Source of the DNA: Trichobilharzia szidati | Lineage: Eukaryota > Platyhelminthes > Trematoda > Strigeidida > Schistosomatidae | DNA: 64,000 nt | Assembly (NCBI GenBank): GCA_944472155.2 | Contig: OX235275.1 | Coordinates: 54,453,228-54,517,227 of the forward strand | Direction: 5' to 3' | Part shown: positions 20,770 to 31,864 of the stretch, one piece after another | Layout of the letters: the number at the start of each line of letters is the position of its first letter | Position numbering within the stretch: position 1 is the first letter of the stretch | Notes under the pieces: model-generated | Told to the model about the DNA's origin: nothing | The model's input: only the letters and a program-made list of their open reading frames with translations | The model's database searches: none | Made by a program: the position numbers and the translations under genes

Positions 20770-22100
20770 TCAAACAGTTTTCTACATTTTAATCAAATTA
20801 CACATACAGACTACCATGTACCTACAAATGGCGGTAATGGCTGACTTCGGAGAACTGTCATCCATTTGGTGTAGTAAAACAAATCCGCATGGATATGGTC
20901 TATATTCGTCTGCGTGAAGTACAACTCACTTCTGACCGTACCCTACGATGACACTGCTGAGAAAACGATACAAGTATACTACTCACTTTAACACTATAAA
21001 TCAAGAATAAGACTCGATGCCGCACGCAAAGAAGTTATATGGGAGAATTGACTTCAAGACTCTGTACTATAGAGCAAGGAGAATATGCTCTACAGACAAA
21101 CTAGAGGAAGAATTTATGATTCCCTAAAAGGTGCTGAAAAACAACGGTTACTCTCAAAGATTCATTAACAAATATGGAAGATGTGAAGGCTCAAATACTA
21201 AACAAATCACAGTTGAAAAAAAGGCTGTCTTCATTCAACTAGATTTTAAAGGTGAAAACATTGCAGAAATGGTCAACAGAAGACTGAGAACATCACTAGC
21301 CAGAGCCTATCCTGCAGCTAAGTTGGCTCCCGTCTATCGAACAACATGCTCTTTGGTGCAGTCAAAAGTCGATAGATACCCTTCTCATTTTAACTCCAAC
21401 TGCGTATACAAATTTACGTGTATCTGCGGGAGCAGTTACATTGGAAGGACAGAAAGAAGGGCACACCTCCGATTTTCTGAACATGTGCCAAAAAGCCTAC
21501 GTCTCAAGGGAACAAACTCTTATAGCAGCGCTATTACTAGACATCTTCTCGACACGGGTCATGAGGTAGAAATCGAGAAATCCTTTAAAATTATCAATAG
21601 ACAAAGGAGTTCCATTCTCCTCAAGTTTGCCGAAGCAATCTCTATCAAACGCTTGAAACCAGATTTATGTGTTCAGAAAGAAGCAGTTATTAATCTTTCC
21701 TTGCCCTGGCAACTGGATGTCATTATTCTCTCATCTGATTACGTAATCTTTGTCTTTAAACTCACCCCCTTTTATATTCTGTAATTTTGCTTGTCTCTTG
21801 TTTCTATGATTTGAGTTGAACTCAGTACATTGTTACCTAATTTTATTAGTCACTCTGTATCTAACTCATATTTCGTCTTTATTACGTAACTCTTTTACCA
21901 CTGTATGCATACATCTATTTTGTTTAAACTTGAACTGCCTGTGTAAAAACTATGTAAGCGCAATTTTCTGAACACTGTTCACTTACTGTGGAACCTTCTG
22001 TCAACTGACAACATATAAAATTTGCAAGTATGTTAAAACTTTTCTGTACGCAAACCTCATAATTTATTTAGGCTGTAAGCAGCTGATGAGAAGCCTACAA
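20770..22100 (+). mobile_element. Penelope-like element, right part
   Basis: From the right TSD of the SR2-type insertion to the 3' UTR. Upstream frames are broken (VVKQIRMDMVYIRL). From 21131 a long frame carries the endonuclease. The 3' UTR (21785-22100) has repeated tattctgt/ttgtctc sequence and ends near ggctgtaagcagctgatgag (22069-22088). Confidence 0.75.
21131..21784 (+). pseudogene. Penelope GIY-YIG endonuclease domain (217 codons open)
   Basis: Linker region (NIAEMVNRRLRTSLARAYPA) followed by CVYKFTCICGSSYIGRTERR. The first is the CxC pair, the second the YIG signature, and GIY itself is replaced by the SSY sequence. Catalytic-type Arg follows in RAHLRFSEHV, then ITRHLLDTGHEVEIEKSFKI, the catalytic-type Glu in KFAEAISIK, and the family end LCVQKEAVINLSLPW. 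It is the longest undisrupted PLE reading frame here, but the RT is truncated upstream so the element is non-autonomous. Confidence 0.85.
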
Positions 22101-22329
22101 AATAAATGATGGTACCATATTATTCTGCACGAACCACTGTTGTTCTTGCTTTATTCAAATACAGTGTAAATACTTTCATAGTAAAACTCGCACCGAAGAT
22201 GTTGTCTAGAAGAGGGACTGCGAAATCTTCACAATTCAATCAACCAACTCAAAGAACGCAACTTATTCAAAAACAGTGTGTTATTGATTGCGGGAGAAAT
22301 TCCTACCTACAGGAAACACTTGCCTTTCC

Positions 22330-22367
22330 CTGAAGAAGTTCGGACCAGATTATCGAACGAAACGTTG
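22330..22367 (+). ncRNA. Hammerhead-like motif (CUGAAGA...GAAA)
   Basis: CTGAAGA at 22330-22336, one extra A, stem GTTCG/CGAAC (22338-22342 and 22354-22358, 5 perfect pairs), then GAAA at 22359-22362 followed by CGTTGG. Both boxes are canonical; the extra A before stem II is not. Hammerheads have been described in Penelope-like elements (established knowledge), but this one has no assigned cleavage triplet. Confidence 0.45.
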
Positions 22368-22479
22368 GAATTAATCATTTCGATTTCGCTGAGATTTTAC
22401 AAACATAATTTTTTACAAATGTCTACTTCTCACTCGGTGCTCAATTATTTTGCAGCTATCCGGTCAAATCTTGATCACA

Positions 22480-22800
22480 GTTCATATGAAGGAAACACTT
22501 GCCATTTCATTTCGATATTGACAATTTGTAGAGTTTAAAAAGTTATATTGTGAAGTAACGGATATGTTTGATGTAATTGAGTTCTCTAAGCTAAAATAGT
22601 ATAATTGCTCAAAGCTTTTGGTGTCCTTCAAGAAAATAGAGTCAGCGCTTACTTCAGTATAAACTGAGTAGTATAGTACCTGGTGATGAACTAACCAAAA
22701 ATATATCTTTATCGGTATGGTTATGTTCTCTGAGATGGATGGTTTATTTGCCAAGCTTTCATTGCCCTACCAGGCAACATCTTCAGCGTATACTTTGATC
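22480..22800 (-). mobile_element. Penelope-like 3' UTR fragment with conserved hairpin
   Basis: Minus strand contains CGCTGAAGATGTTGCCTGG... at 22787-22751, the hairpin conserved at 31998, 52105, 52796, 60312 and 61736, with adjacent gaacataaccatacc-like sequence near 22715-22735. It meets plus-strand PLE coding sequence near 22800. Confidence 0.65.
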
Positions 22801-23175
22801 TGGTAGGTTGGCACCAAGCCAAGTTTATAGAAAATCAACCCACACAGATCAAATACTGAATTACAACAGCAACAATCCAATAACACAAAAAAGGAGTTGT
22901 ATACGAACACTATTCAAGAGGGCTAGGACTCAGTGCAACACTCCTACCTACCTCAAGGAAAAGTGAAGAAAGTTATCTCTTGTAGGTCTTTCAAAAGAAT
23001 GAATATCCATGGAACTTCATCAAAAGACATACGCCCCCAAGCCAACCTACCAAATCAAAGATCCCAAGGGAAGCACAAAGAAAACCTTCTTATCGTGCAT
23101 AAAGGACATCTCAGAAATCACTGGAAGACCCTTCAAACCTTTAGGAATTGACGTCGCATACAAACCAACAAAATA
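22800..23175 (+). mobile_element. Penelope-like RT C-terminus and linker
   Basis: Frame-shifted plus-strand sequence includes FLSCIKDISEITGRPFKPLG and IDVAYKPTK (about 23085-23175). This matches the 'PYVKDVSE.I.R.F...GI.V..KP' linker that precedes the GIY-YIG domain of PLEs. Upstream, KRMNIHGTSSKDIR resembles the 'NGYP..FI' end of the RT. Truncated just before the endonuclease. Confidence 0.7.
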
Positions 23176-23449
23176 ACTTCACTCAGCCAGCCAGCCATGT
23201 GTCAACCAAAATTCAGCTTCAATAACGAAGGAATATAAAACCAACACACTGACCACCCTGTACAGTTTTATTGTAGAAATCGGTGACTTTCATTTAGGCA
23301 TTTAGAAATCTTTCTGAAAGTTAGTCACACTGAAATGAAACATGAGTCTATTGTGGGTAGGTCTCTTCAGCTGACATCAATCAATAGAAAATACAATGGG
23401 ACTTAAAAACTAACAACTGATGTCCACTGTACAAGAGGTGGCTGTCGTG

Positions 23450-23612
23450 GCCCACCAGACTAGCTAATAAAGCTTTTGTGCTTGATATGATAGCTTCTGG
23501 ATTCAGGTATTAATGAGGACATCACCATTCACTGAGGATGCACAAACGTGCTGATGACGAGTCTCAAACAAGGCGAAACACGCATGCCAGACTCGACTGC
23601 TAGTACCAACTA
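23450..23612 (+). mobile_element. Smalpha-like SINE with hammerhead remnant
   Basis: tRNA-like head (gactagctaataaagctttt ... tggattcaggtatt) followed at 23546-23595 by a hammerhead-like segment: ATGACGA, GTCT/AGGC stem II and GAAA, then the Smalpha end gactcgactgctagtacc. Box 1 differs from canonical at C3 as in the other Smalpha-like copies. The cleavage triplet is lost. Confidence 0.65.
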
Positions 23613-24420
23613 ACCCAGTAACTTCTCCAGTTGATATCCATCAATCGTCCATTAGAGGTAAGCATTAATGTGGGGGTTGTCATGACTGTCTTCCAAGCAG
23701 TCAGTTCAGATTTGACTTCTGGTGGTCTCGTCCACTTCCCCAGTCGTGTGAACACTTCGAAAGTGACACGCACATCACATACGCTTAAGAGTCTGGTCTC
23801 ATAAATCACTTATACAACAAGTGGTCCCATCTCAGATGAGTCAGACATACAATAACTACTCACTGTACCTTGATTACTGACCTTCACCATACACTGACAG
23901 GTTAACATGCAGTTTCACATTTCGGAAAGCTGGCCTTCAGTGGTAGAGTGTTCGCCAATCAATAATTAAGTTCGAATTAGATTCCCGATAGACGCACTCA
24001 TAATCCCCACCTTATTTACTGTAGTAGGTCTGCTAAAGAGGGAAGTTTGGATATGAGGCTGGTGACCGCCAGCATGTAAAGGCAGTATCGCCGCTACTGA
24101 AAATTCAGAAGTATAAAACCCTGTCTTCTACCTGGAGTGAAAATGGATGCAAGAGAAAAGGTATCGTGGACTAACAAGAATTCTAGAAGTCAGCAGTGCA
24201 TATCAGCGCGAAGGTTTATTCCATCAGTGGCTTACATGCTTTGTGACACTAATCAATAATGATGTATTAGCGACTTCTGATGAGACGCTAATGACTTCCA
24301 ATATATCAAATCTAAGTTAAGCGATATTGAAGTCATTAGTGGCTTCCTTCCACCGAATTATTCAGATCATGTACTCTGCGTTACTCATATTTTTAAGCAA
24401 ATGACTTTTGATTTCATTTC
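23613..24420. other. No gene seen; one decayed tRNA-like segment
   Basis: Mostly unassigned. At 23935-24000 a tRNA-like head (cagtggtagagtgttcgcca ... gttcgaattag) looks like a worn SINE of family 3. No convincing frame. Confidence 0.4.
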
Positions 24421-24650
24421 TCTACATTCCCAGTGGAATATAGAGCTTCAACCGCCTTTTGAAGTTTTCCTTGCAGTAATGGTGTCTTCATGGGGCCAGG
24501 TTGCTAGCCTCACTCCAAAACTTCCACTTCATCTAACTTATTACAGACTGAGCTAGGTTTCGGATTGCGTCTACCGGTTATAGAACGGGGATCGTGTGCG
24601 TGATCGGCCAGAAATCCACCATAGCTCCAACGATGCGACTAATGCTGTAA
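24420..24650 (-). mobile_element. tRNA-derived SINE family 3, decayed
   Basis: Collinear with the copy at 636-866: cccagtggaatatagagctt at the left end (SR2-like tail), ggttgctagcctcactcc in the body, and a mutated B box (aacggggatcgtgtgcg). Minus orientation. Confidence 0.6.
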
Positions 24651-25380
24651 AATAAATCTACTAATAAAGTGGTGGCATTCAAACGAGATAGATGAATAAT
24701 TTGGGTGTGATTTCGCTTTATTTCGGCCTTTGTTTCATTGTAATTACATAATTATATGTAAAAAATGTTTGTTTGTCACAGTGCGCATTTAAGGTCATTA
24801 ATAGGGGGTCATTTATGAAATTAATAATAGGTAACACAGTACGAACATAGTGACATAGTTTAATACAACTGTTTAGTTAATTATGTAGAAAAATTAATAA
24901 TTTTTTAAAGAGCATTTTTCAAAATAATATGCAAATGAACTCATCATACTGGTCATATTTTATGCAATAGACCAGACACTTTAGTGGTATATCATAAAAC
25001 ATGATGATAAACTGGTACTGTAGAGAGGTCTTATTAACGAGACGGTCTAAGTCTGTTAGGTGATTGAGGGCAATCTACACTCGTTAGTAAGGTGTGTCTG
25101 CAACTATAAAAGATTCGAACCCATCTCACCTAAGTCACCAATTAGTACACATATATTTTAGTCCAATTGGAAATCACTTCTCAACCTCGAAGGTTCAGGA
25201 GTAACTCCTATGAATGAGGCGTTGAGTGATATGGATTCAAGTGCTATAGGAGAAATCAGTTCCTTCAGGTTTGCATTTGGTCCCCCTAGCTGACGATTGA
25301 CAACAAGTGGGAAGCCTCTCGTCAAAGGTCCACTTTAGATATTAGTCGAATTTTGGGCTTCAGTAGTTCTAGTTCTTACT
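24651..25380. other. No gene seen; SINE remnant
   Basis: AT-rich. Around 25060-25150 a segment (cactcgttagtaaggtgtgtctgcaa...) resembles the tail of the SINE at 50848. Otherwise unassigned. Confidence 0.4.
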
Positions 25381-25384
25381 GTGA

Positions 25385-25505
25385 AATTATTATTATTGCT
25401 CTCTTGGGTTTCGAATGGAAAGTAGAGCTTCACCAACACATTTCCACTTTCTTCCATTCTCTGCTGTTAACCTCAGCTAGGTCGACGATTCCCATAATCC
25501 GCAAC
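25385..25505 (-). mobile_element. SR2-type 3' terminal fragment
   Basis: Only the last 120 bases or so of the element: attattattgctctcttggg, agagcttcaccaacacattt, ctttcttccattctctgc on the plus strand. It then breaks into unrelated sequence. Confidence 0.7.
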
Positions 25506-25509
25506 CACG

Positions 25510-26680
25510 CACATGGTTTGCGTTCCCTTCCTGGTCAACGAACTTCTCAATCTCAATAGCCGATATTAAGCCAGTAAAAGAAGACAGGTTGAGCCAGTAA
25601 TCCCAACCAATTTAAAAAAACACTATTACTTCTACTGAAATTCAGAAAGCTTGAACCCTTATGTTCAACTTGGAACGTCAAAGAATGCAAAGAAAGTCAT
25701 TAATGTCTTCGTATAGTACCAAGATTTTTGGTTGTCCAAATATATGGTTCAGGTGTAATAAATAATCAGAAAGTTCAATGACAAAATATTACTGCGAACC
25801 CTAGGACACTACTGTCCTTAATGTCGACTTTTACCATCCAATCCAAATGAATCTCTGCTACACTAAGATTTCGTGTCTATTGGTGCTCGTCTGACGCCTG
25901 TACCTGAAATTGTGTTTCCCATACTGCCGAAGTTAGCAATCAACCTATTCAAGTTATAATTGAACAGGCGCCCAAAGTTACTCATTTGTCTTCCTGATAA
26001 ATGCTGACACGCGTCAAAGCCATGGCTAGGGCTTCTTACCATCTTATACCTTCTAATATCCCAGTGCACAGTAAGAACCAATGCTAATTAAATAACTGGG
26101 TGAGGAAATGAAAATCTAAGTTCCATGCTCTGAACAATAGACTTACTGACCAGTATTCAGTTATTCTTCATATCTTTATTGTGATATGTCTATGAATACA
26201 TACAGACAGATCAATGACGGTATTTGAGATAAAAAGGCTAGAGAATGGTGATACACCTTGTCGTAAGTAATCACTCTTCTTAGTCAGCTACTACATTTCC
26301 GGCATTGTATGTGTGATTGAACAATTTAATACTAACCACACTGAGTCCATGGACCACACACATGGCCCCTGGTTCAATTCCAGAGGAACTCAGCCCTTAA
26401 CCTCACCTAACCAGTAGTAAACATGGAAAAGAGCGAAGGTCATGCGTGCGGCTAGCGACATCACACCTCAAAGTCAACAATACTACCTCCGTAGAAACTT
26501 CACGCTCAAGCATGTAGCTCTGTGTTTCACCCAGAACACAGAGGAACGAAAACAAAAGTTGGTTGCAAAAAAGTGGCGCATTATTTCATTATTCAAAATT
26601 TGAGTAACACTCAAATATATCATCTGAATAACTTTATGATAAATGCCACCAATGACTTCAGAATTGTCAAACTCAGCTCC
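25510..26680. other. No gene seen
   Basis: Unassigned AT-rich DNA. A tRNA-like B-box-like segment (cccctggttcaattccag, about 26368-26385) may be SINE debris. Reading frames are short and unsupported. Confidence 0.4.
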
Positions 26681-26689
26681 AATCTGATT

Positions 26690-26860
26690 ATTTTTTTATT
26701 TTATTATAGCTTGATTCCACACAGAATTTGGGTACAAGTATGAAATTTTCAGCGTGTGATATCTATAGCCCAAATTTAGCAGGCCGATCATAGATATCAG
26801 GTGTGAGTTGGCGGGGGATCGAACCTCGGACCATGTGCATGGCATGTGCTACTGATAAGA
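26690..26860 (-). mobile_element. tRNA-derived SINE family 3 with CR1-like tail
   Basis: B box in minus orientation (rc of gggggatcgaacctcgg near 26815-26830). The 3' portion, tttattttattatagcttga ... gaaattttcagcg, resembles the 3' end of the CR1-like elements (cactttattcca ... ggaattttcagcg at 14462-14507). Same layout as 53797-53982. Confidence 0.6.
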
Positions 26861-27508
26861 TTTATCAGTAGTATATAAAGAGACGCTCACAGACAGACAA
26901 AATATCAAAAGCAGGGGGATAGATTTGATGTCAGAGAAGGCAAATGATACAGTGTTGCGGCAAAACATGGCAGACGTGAAAGGAACACAAAGAAACACAA
27001 TATGAAGGAAGGGCAGAAGTAGCAGGCACAACCCGGAAGATCTGTGCAAATGATGCAGTGAAGATAAAATGTACACAATTTGGCTATATAGAGATATCGA
27101 ATTTCAAACGAATATCCGTTTACCATGTCTTCGTCTCCTACCGTTGCACAATGGAAGGTGTTCGAATTTCCGCGAAACCCGGTGGTACATTATTGTTGAT
27201 TAGTATCACAAGGCAGGAAACCCAACCGATTAACACACTTGACTTCCAGGATTCGTGTTAGTTCACTGTACATTCCCTTTCTCATTTCTTAATTTCCAGG
27301 TGAAACAACACTGAGCTTCAAACGCTGAATTTTCAGTATTGTTGATGTCATTTTATTTTTATAGGGCTGAGGTTAGAGCCCTCACGCCCGACCTTCTGAT
27401 CTAATTATTAAAAGACTTCTTAATATGCATGCTGTTGTATGTAGAACTGTTAGAAATGGGTTCTGAGGTGTCACTGTGAAAGCATAAAGTATATGTATAA
27501 CTTAAGGG

Positions 27509-28165
27509 AGATTTAACAGGGCTTGCCTCCTTCACTTATCTAGTCAGCCAGCATCGTTTCAACTGCAGGCAGTCGGAACGGACGAAGATGTCATAGTCAG
27601 TGATAACTGGAAAGGCAAGATAAGCCTTCATCAAATTGAAACCAGTTTGGAAATCTTATGCAGCCACTCAGCCAGCATAAAGAACAAGATTCGGATTTTC
27701 AACACACATGTGAAGTCGGTTCTTCTATACGTGTCAGAAACTTGGCCAGCGTGTCACGAAAAGGATTTCCAACAGCCTGTTGCAGACTTTCATCAACAGC
27801 TGCCACCTTCGCCGGCTGGCTCCATATTGAAGATCGAATGGCCAGAAAGGATAAGCAACAAGAAACTATGGGAATAAACCAACAGGTGGGAGCCGATCGA
27901 TCAACAAATATGTAGGAGAAATTGGAGATGGATCAGGCATACAATGAAGAGGCCGCCGAATGACATAGCAGACCAGGCCACTGCGACGAGTGTTTCGTCG
28001 GTAAGAAAGTGACATGGAGGAGATCGTGTGAGGAGGAGATGAGAGAGTTTGGTCAATCTTGAACCCAGCTGAAGAAGACGGCAAAAAACAGAACAAAGTA
28101 GAGATGTGTTGTTGAAGCGAGCCCTATGTTCCACTCGGAACGCAAGGGAATAATATTAATAATAA
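27509..28165 (+). mobile_element. SR2-type RTE-like fragment, 12-bp TSD
   Basis: Flanked by ataacttaaggg at 27497-27508 and 28166-28177. The plus strand encodes the post-RT region (IKNKIRIFNTHVKSVLLYVS, then SETWPACHEKDFQQPVADFH, then RISNKKLWE) in a 76-codon frame that ends early. It closes with the terminus ccactcggaacgcaagggaa and AAT tail. 5'-truncated short copy. Confidence 0.85.
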
Positions 28166-28433
28166 ATAACTTAAGGGGAAATTAGTGCTGAATAATGTGG
28201 AAACGGTGGCTTAATAAGAGGTGGGAATGCAAAACAAAACATTGGTGCAATAGTGATTAAATATGGTAATATGAAGGGGTATTAAAAGGGTGAAATGGGA
28301 AAAAGAGGTAGGATGGAGAAAGCCCTGTGAAGTAACTTTTATTCACCCATCATTTCACTACTGGTCATGCCCATTTTTACACCATTATTTGACATTTATG
28401 CCGCGTTTTTGTCTGAATGAAAACTTTTTCCAG

Positions 28434-28637
28434 CTTACTGAAGGTGAGCATGACAGCATTGTTGGCCAGAAACCGACGCCTGACCCTGAAAAGTATTTTT
28501 GCATTGAACCATTGATTTATCCTCAAGTGAAGTTGTGCGTTAATGTGTCCATATGTGGAGTTCCTAGTGGTTTACAAACAGTGTTTAGTTGTATATGGGT
28601 ATTAGTTCAACCAAGATGTAGGTGGAGTATTGTACAG
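28434..28637 (+). CDS. Candidate internal exon of an unknown host gene
   Basis: A 204-base (68-codon) open segment lies between an acceptor with a pyrimidine tract (aaactttttccag, ending 28433) and a donor (GTACAG|gtg, 28637/28638). The frame is 0 at both ends and encodes LTEGEHDSIVGQKPTPDPEK, then YFCIEPLIYPQVKLCVNV and a cysteine/hydrophobic C-terminal half. It is unlike any retroelement protein around it. I do not recognise the family. The GTG rather than GTAAG donor and absence of other exons keep confidence modest. Confidence 0.4.
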
Positions 28638-28822
28638 GTGAATAATTAGCTGAAGTAAGATAGCAGCAATGACTGATGCATGGTATGCTTTTCTGTGTTG
28701 ATTGGTGCACCCTACTTAGGAAGTGGATGATGAGTCATTTTAGAACTATTCGCAACCACCTTGAGTAGAACCCGGACCGATTGCCTGAAAGGCAGCCATG
28801 ACGCTATACTGATACATCTACT

Positions 28823-29227
28823 GACTAGATGCTCACTAGCGACTTGCTACAGGATGGAGTTTCTTGGAGTTTTAGTGAGAAGGTCCAGTGAGGTCCATCC
28901 AGTCAAGTGTGAGGCTGAATATCCAACCGATGACATTAGTTGGTGGTCGAGCTAAACAACGAATTGGTAGAAGTTAGGATCCATGGACTGGCCATTGAAT
29001 CAGGTCCTAGTGGCTGAATGGTATACGAGCTTGCCTTGTAACTGGAAGGTCGTGGGTTCAAACTACAGTGCAGTGGATGCGTACTGCCAACGATTCCCAA
29101 ACTAGGCTGATGAAACAGCTGGCTGTCCAGTACTCCCTGGTTGGTTTTCAATGGTTCTCTAACTGATATCAATCCGTGATCAACTCGTAAAAAAGAGAAA
29201 CTAATCCTTACAAACCAACTATAGAAA
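28823..29227 (+). mobile_element. Ribozyme SINE, subfamily I, full unit
   Basis: About 405 bp: 5' segment gatgctcactagcgacttgc, catccagtcaagtgtgagg, tRNA-like head (cttgtaactggaaggtcgtg, B box damaged to gggttcaaac), then the hammerhead region gtactgccaacgattcccaa ... gatgaaacagctggctgtcc, and the subfamily I tail ending aaccaactatagaaaag. Box 1 is CCAACGA (two changes from CUGANGA), so this ribozyme is probably dead. Confidence 0.8.
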
Positions 29228-29278
29228 AGTAAGAATCACGGAATATACACATTGGATCATAGAAATTATAAAAATGAT

Positions 29279-29435
29279 GGTTGCAGCGAAGAAAATTTTC
29301 TTTTCGATGAAGTCATCGACGAGGCTTTACATTCGTGTACATTCTCACGCATTTAATATTAATACACGAATGTACAGCGTAATTGATGACTTCGTCGAAA
29401 AGAAAATTTTCTGCGTTGCAACCGTCTTCTTAAAG
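29279..29435. repeat. Palindromic pair of PLE 3' tips
   Basis: Left arm from ggttgcagcgaagaaaattt. Right arm is its near-complement ending agaaaattttctgcgttgc. The arms are about 70 bases each around a short centre (cattctcacgcatttaata). The same tip ends the minus-strand PLE at 4105, so this is best read as an inverted PLE insertion reduced to its two 3' tips. It also looks like a MITE, but no TSD is evident. Confidence 0.65.
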
Positions 29436-29464
29436 TTAGAATTCAAAAGTAATCACATTCCGGT

Positions 29465-29640
29465 TCAAGTGGTTGATGAATGGTCAACAAGCATAATCTC
29501 GTAACCCGAATGTCCTGGGTTCGATCCCTGTTAGATGTCCTCGTAGTTGTTCACCACTGATAAGTCCCAGACTAGGATGGAACAGCTAACTGTCCAGTGC
29601 TCCCCTGGTTTCCAGCAGTCGATCTCCCTGACTGACGGTG
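29465..29640 (+). mobile_element. Ribozyme SINE, decayed
   Basis: tRNA-like head with B box gggttcgatccc (about 29517-29528). The hammerhead region is 29555-29599: stem I CACTG/CAGTG perfect, stem II GTCC/GGAT, box 2 changed to GGAA, and GTC triplet kept. Confidence 0.65.
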
Positions 29641-30262
29641 ATTCTTGACAGAATCTACATTCACATTTACGTGACTTATATTCAACACATGTTTAATTGG
29701 TATTTTTTAGCGTCATTGCATTTCATACTTCTATGTTTCGGAAGCGTATTGTTCACTGGCTTATCCATAAAAGTACACAATACAACAGTGATAATGACAC
29801 TGGTTATTGTTGAAAACGTAAAACTTGATAATTTTCTCCCTCTTTTCAATCAATCTTACAATGATAAGCATAACACTTTTTTGAATATTAAGGAAAGAAA
29901 GGCAGGAGGTAAGGAGAATAGACAGTGTATTGAAAATGTGTATATTAATTGTTCACTGTTTGATTTTATTTGACCTGAAATGATGTTTGTTTGATATAAG
30001 GTGAAATGTCACAAATTAAATGATAAGTTGTGATCGATTTTTGTTTTACAATCTGAAACAGTAAAGAGTTATTATTAGCATGGTTTACTGACCGCGTTTC
30101 GATTAACACTCATGCATACACAGTTAGAACTAGATAGAATTTAATAGTTAAGATCAGGTAAGTGGTTGATATGTGCGCTCCAGTCAAAAGGAATTCAGAC
30201 AGTCGTGACTTGATTTCGTTAGTGGACACCACAGGTGTAAGCCACATAAATGGGAATATTTT
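29641..30262. other. No gene seen
   Basis: A 111-codon open frame starting at 29638 is hydrophobic at its N terminus (ASLHFILLCFGSVLFTG), but the DNA is AT-rich and has no splice or promoter support. Treated as chance. Confidence 0.3.
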
Positions 30263-31850
30263 TCCCGAAGATTGTAGATACGCTCTACTAACTGATGTGG
30301 GACCTGTTGGAATGACTCCAGAGATGATTAAGGATGGCAGAGACAGTTAACTGTCTGCGTTAACTAAGGTATTAGGCGGCGTCTGGGAATCAGAGGAAGT
30401 CCCATCGGGTAAGTGTAAGTCATTGATTATTCCAGTATACAAGAAGGGAGACAAATCATCTTGTGATAATCCCAGGGGGATTAGCTTGGCCAGTATACTA
30501 TCTAAAGTTTTAGGCTCAATAATAATGCGTAGACTAAGCGGTGCTCGGGAGGAGCGAACATGAGAGAACCAAGCAGTCTTTAAACCAGGAAGAAGGTGTA
30601 TTGATCTTATCTTCACCCTTCGACAGATTCTGGAACATAGGCATACTTACCGTCGGCGTAAAGGGAATCCCGAGAAAATACATTACACTGATCAAGGCAC
30701 TCTACTCGAACTCATGCAGCCAGGTGAGAGCTTGCGGAGATTTTTCATCTGAAGTGATGACAACTAGCGGTGTCCGTCAGAGATGCCAACTATCCCCGTC
30801 TCTGTTTAATTTCAGTATAGATGTACTAATGGACTTAACCCTAACTGACTTCAGCGACTCAGGGATTGACTTGTTACCATCAGGGAATAATGTTGTTTAC
30901 TTAGAATATGCAGGCGATACAGCCCTTCTAAGTGAAGACTCTGATAAAATCTAGCAGAGTCTTCTGAACACATTGAGCAGCGAGCAGTCTTCGAATGTCT
31001 GGCATGCAATTCGCTCCCGTCAAATGTAAGATGATGCTATAAGACTGGACTGGATTACATTGACTCCTAGCTTGAAAATATAGAGTGAATTGATTGGTGA
31101 AACGTGTTAACTGCTTCACTTATTTGGGAAGTTGCATCAGCAAGCCCAAGCAGGTTGATCGCTGACAAAATGTCAGTTCGAATACAAAAGGCTTGGTTCG
31201 CATATGCCAGTTTACGCAGTCTCTGGCGTAGACGTGATCTCCGGCTGACTATCGACCAAAGGACGTGATACTGCTATGCAGTCCACTTTGTCCTCCTTTA
31301 TGGCTGGCTATGAGACCTGGCCATTGAGAATGGAGGACATGAAAGGGTCAGCTAACTGTCTTTGATCATAGTTGTCTGCAACCTATCTCTTTAGTGAAGT
31401 GGTGTAATAGGGTGAGCAATATTGAGGTTAGGCGTCGAGTGGTAGGTAGGTGGGAGGAAAAATCAATCGACGAGTTTATGAAGTTACATCGATTGAGCGA
31501 GATGGTTAGGATGTGTGTTACGCATGCCTGCCTAGCCATTGCCTTCCTCGACAATTGGCAATGTTAGCTGACACAGGGTCAGCCTGGAAAAGAGATAGCC
31601 AGTGGCGGTTAAACCAAAACATGGATTCATCAGTCAATAAAATCCACAACAATTGGCTTAAACTATGTAGGAAGATGTAGACTTCCTGGTCGGGGTCTTT
31701 GGGATGGTTAACACTAATGGCTGGAGAAAATTGGTAATATGGCTCAAAATCGTCGTTCTCAATGGCTGGTGCAGTTGCATCCACTCCCTGTAATTTATAA
31801 TACCCAATGAAACTGTATTGTTCTTCGATATTACTATTCTTTTTGCCTCA
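30263..31850 (+). mobile_element. Second RTE-like lineage, RT to 3' end
   Basis: Longest copy of the lineage also seen at 7075, 44292 and 46735. The RT part is described separately. The 3' part (31130-31790) encodes, in broken frames, the wrrRDlrLs-like segment and ends LPGRGLWDG..., matching NQWLETIGDMAQNRCQWRRC in the 46744 copy. 30263-30305 resembles the tail of the SINE at 50848 in minus orientation, so the start may be composite. Confidence 0.75.
30345..31120 (+). pseudogene. RTE-like reverse transcriptase, degenerate
   Basis: Motifs in order: VPSGKCKSLIIPVYKKGDKS, GISLASILSKVLGSIIMRRL, NQAVFKPGRRCIDLIFTLRQ (fingers/palm), GIPRKYITLIKALYSNSCSQ, SGVRQRCQLSPSLFNFSIDV (motif B), and YLEYAGDTALLSED (motif C). 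The catalytic YADD is changed to YAGD, which alone would abolish polymerase activity. Frameshifts near 30540 and 30620 and a stop at about 30952. Confidence 0.85.
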
Positions 31851-31864
31851 GTCCCAATACAAGT

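Noticed and set aside
29638..29973. 111-codon open frame with a hydrophobic N terminus
   Set aside because: AT-rich, no splice or promoter context, no recognisable family. Lengths like this occur by chance here.
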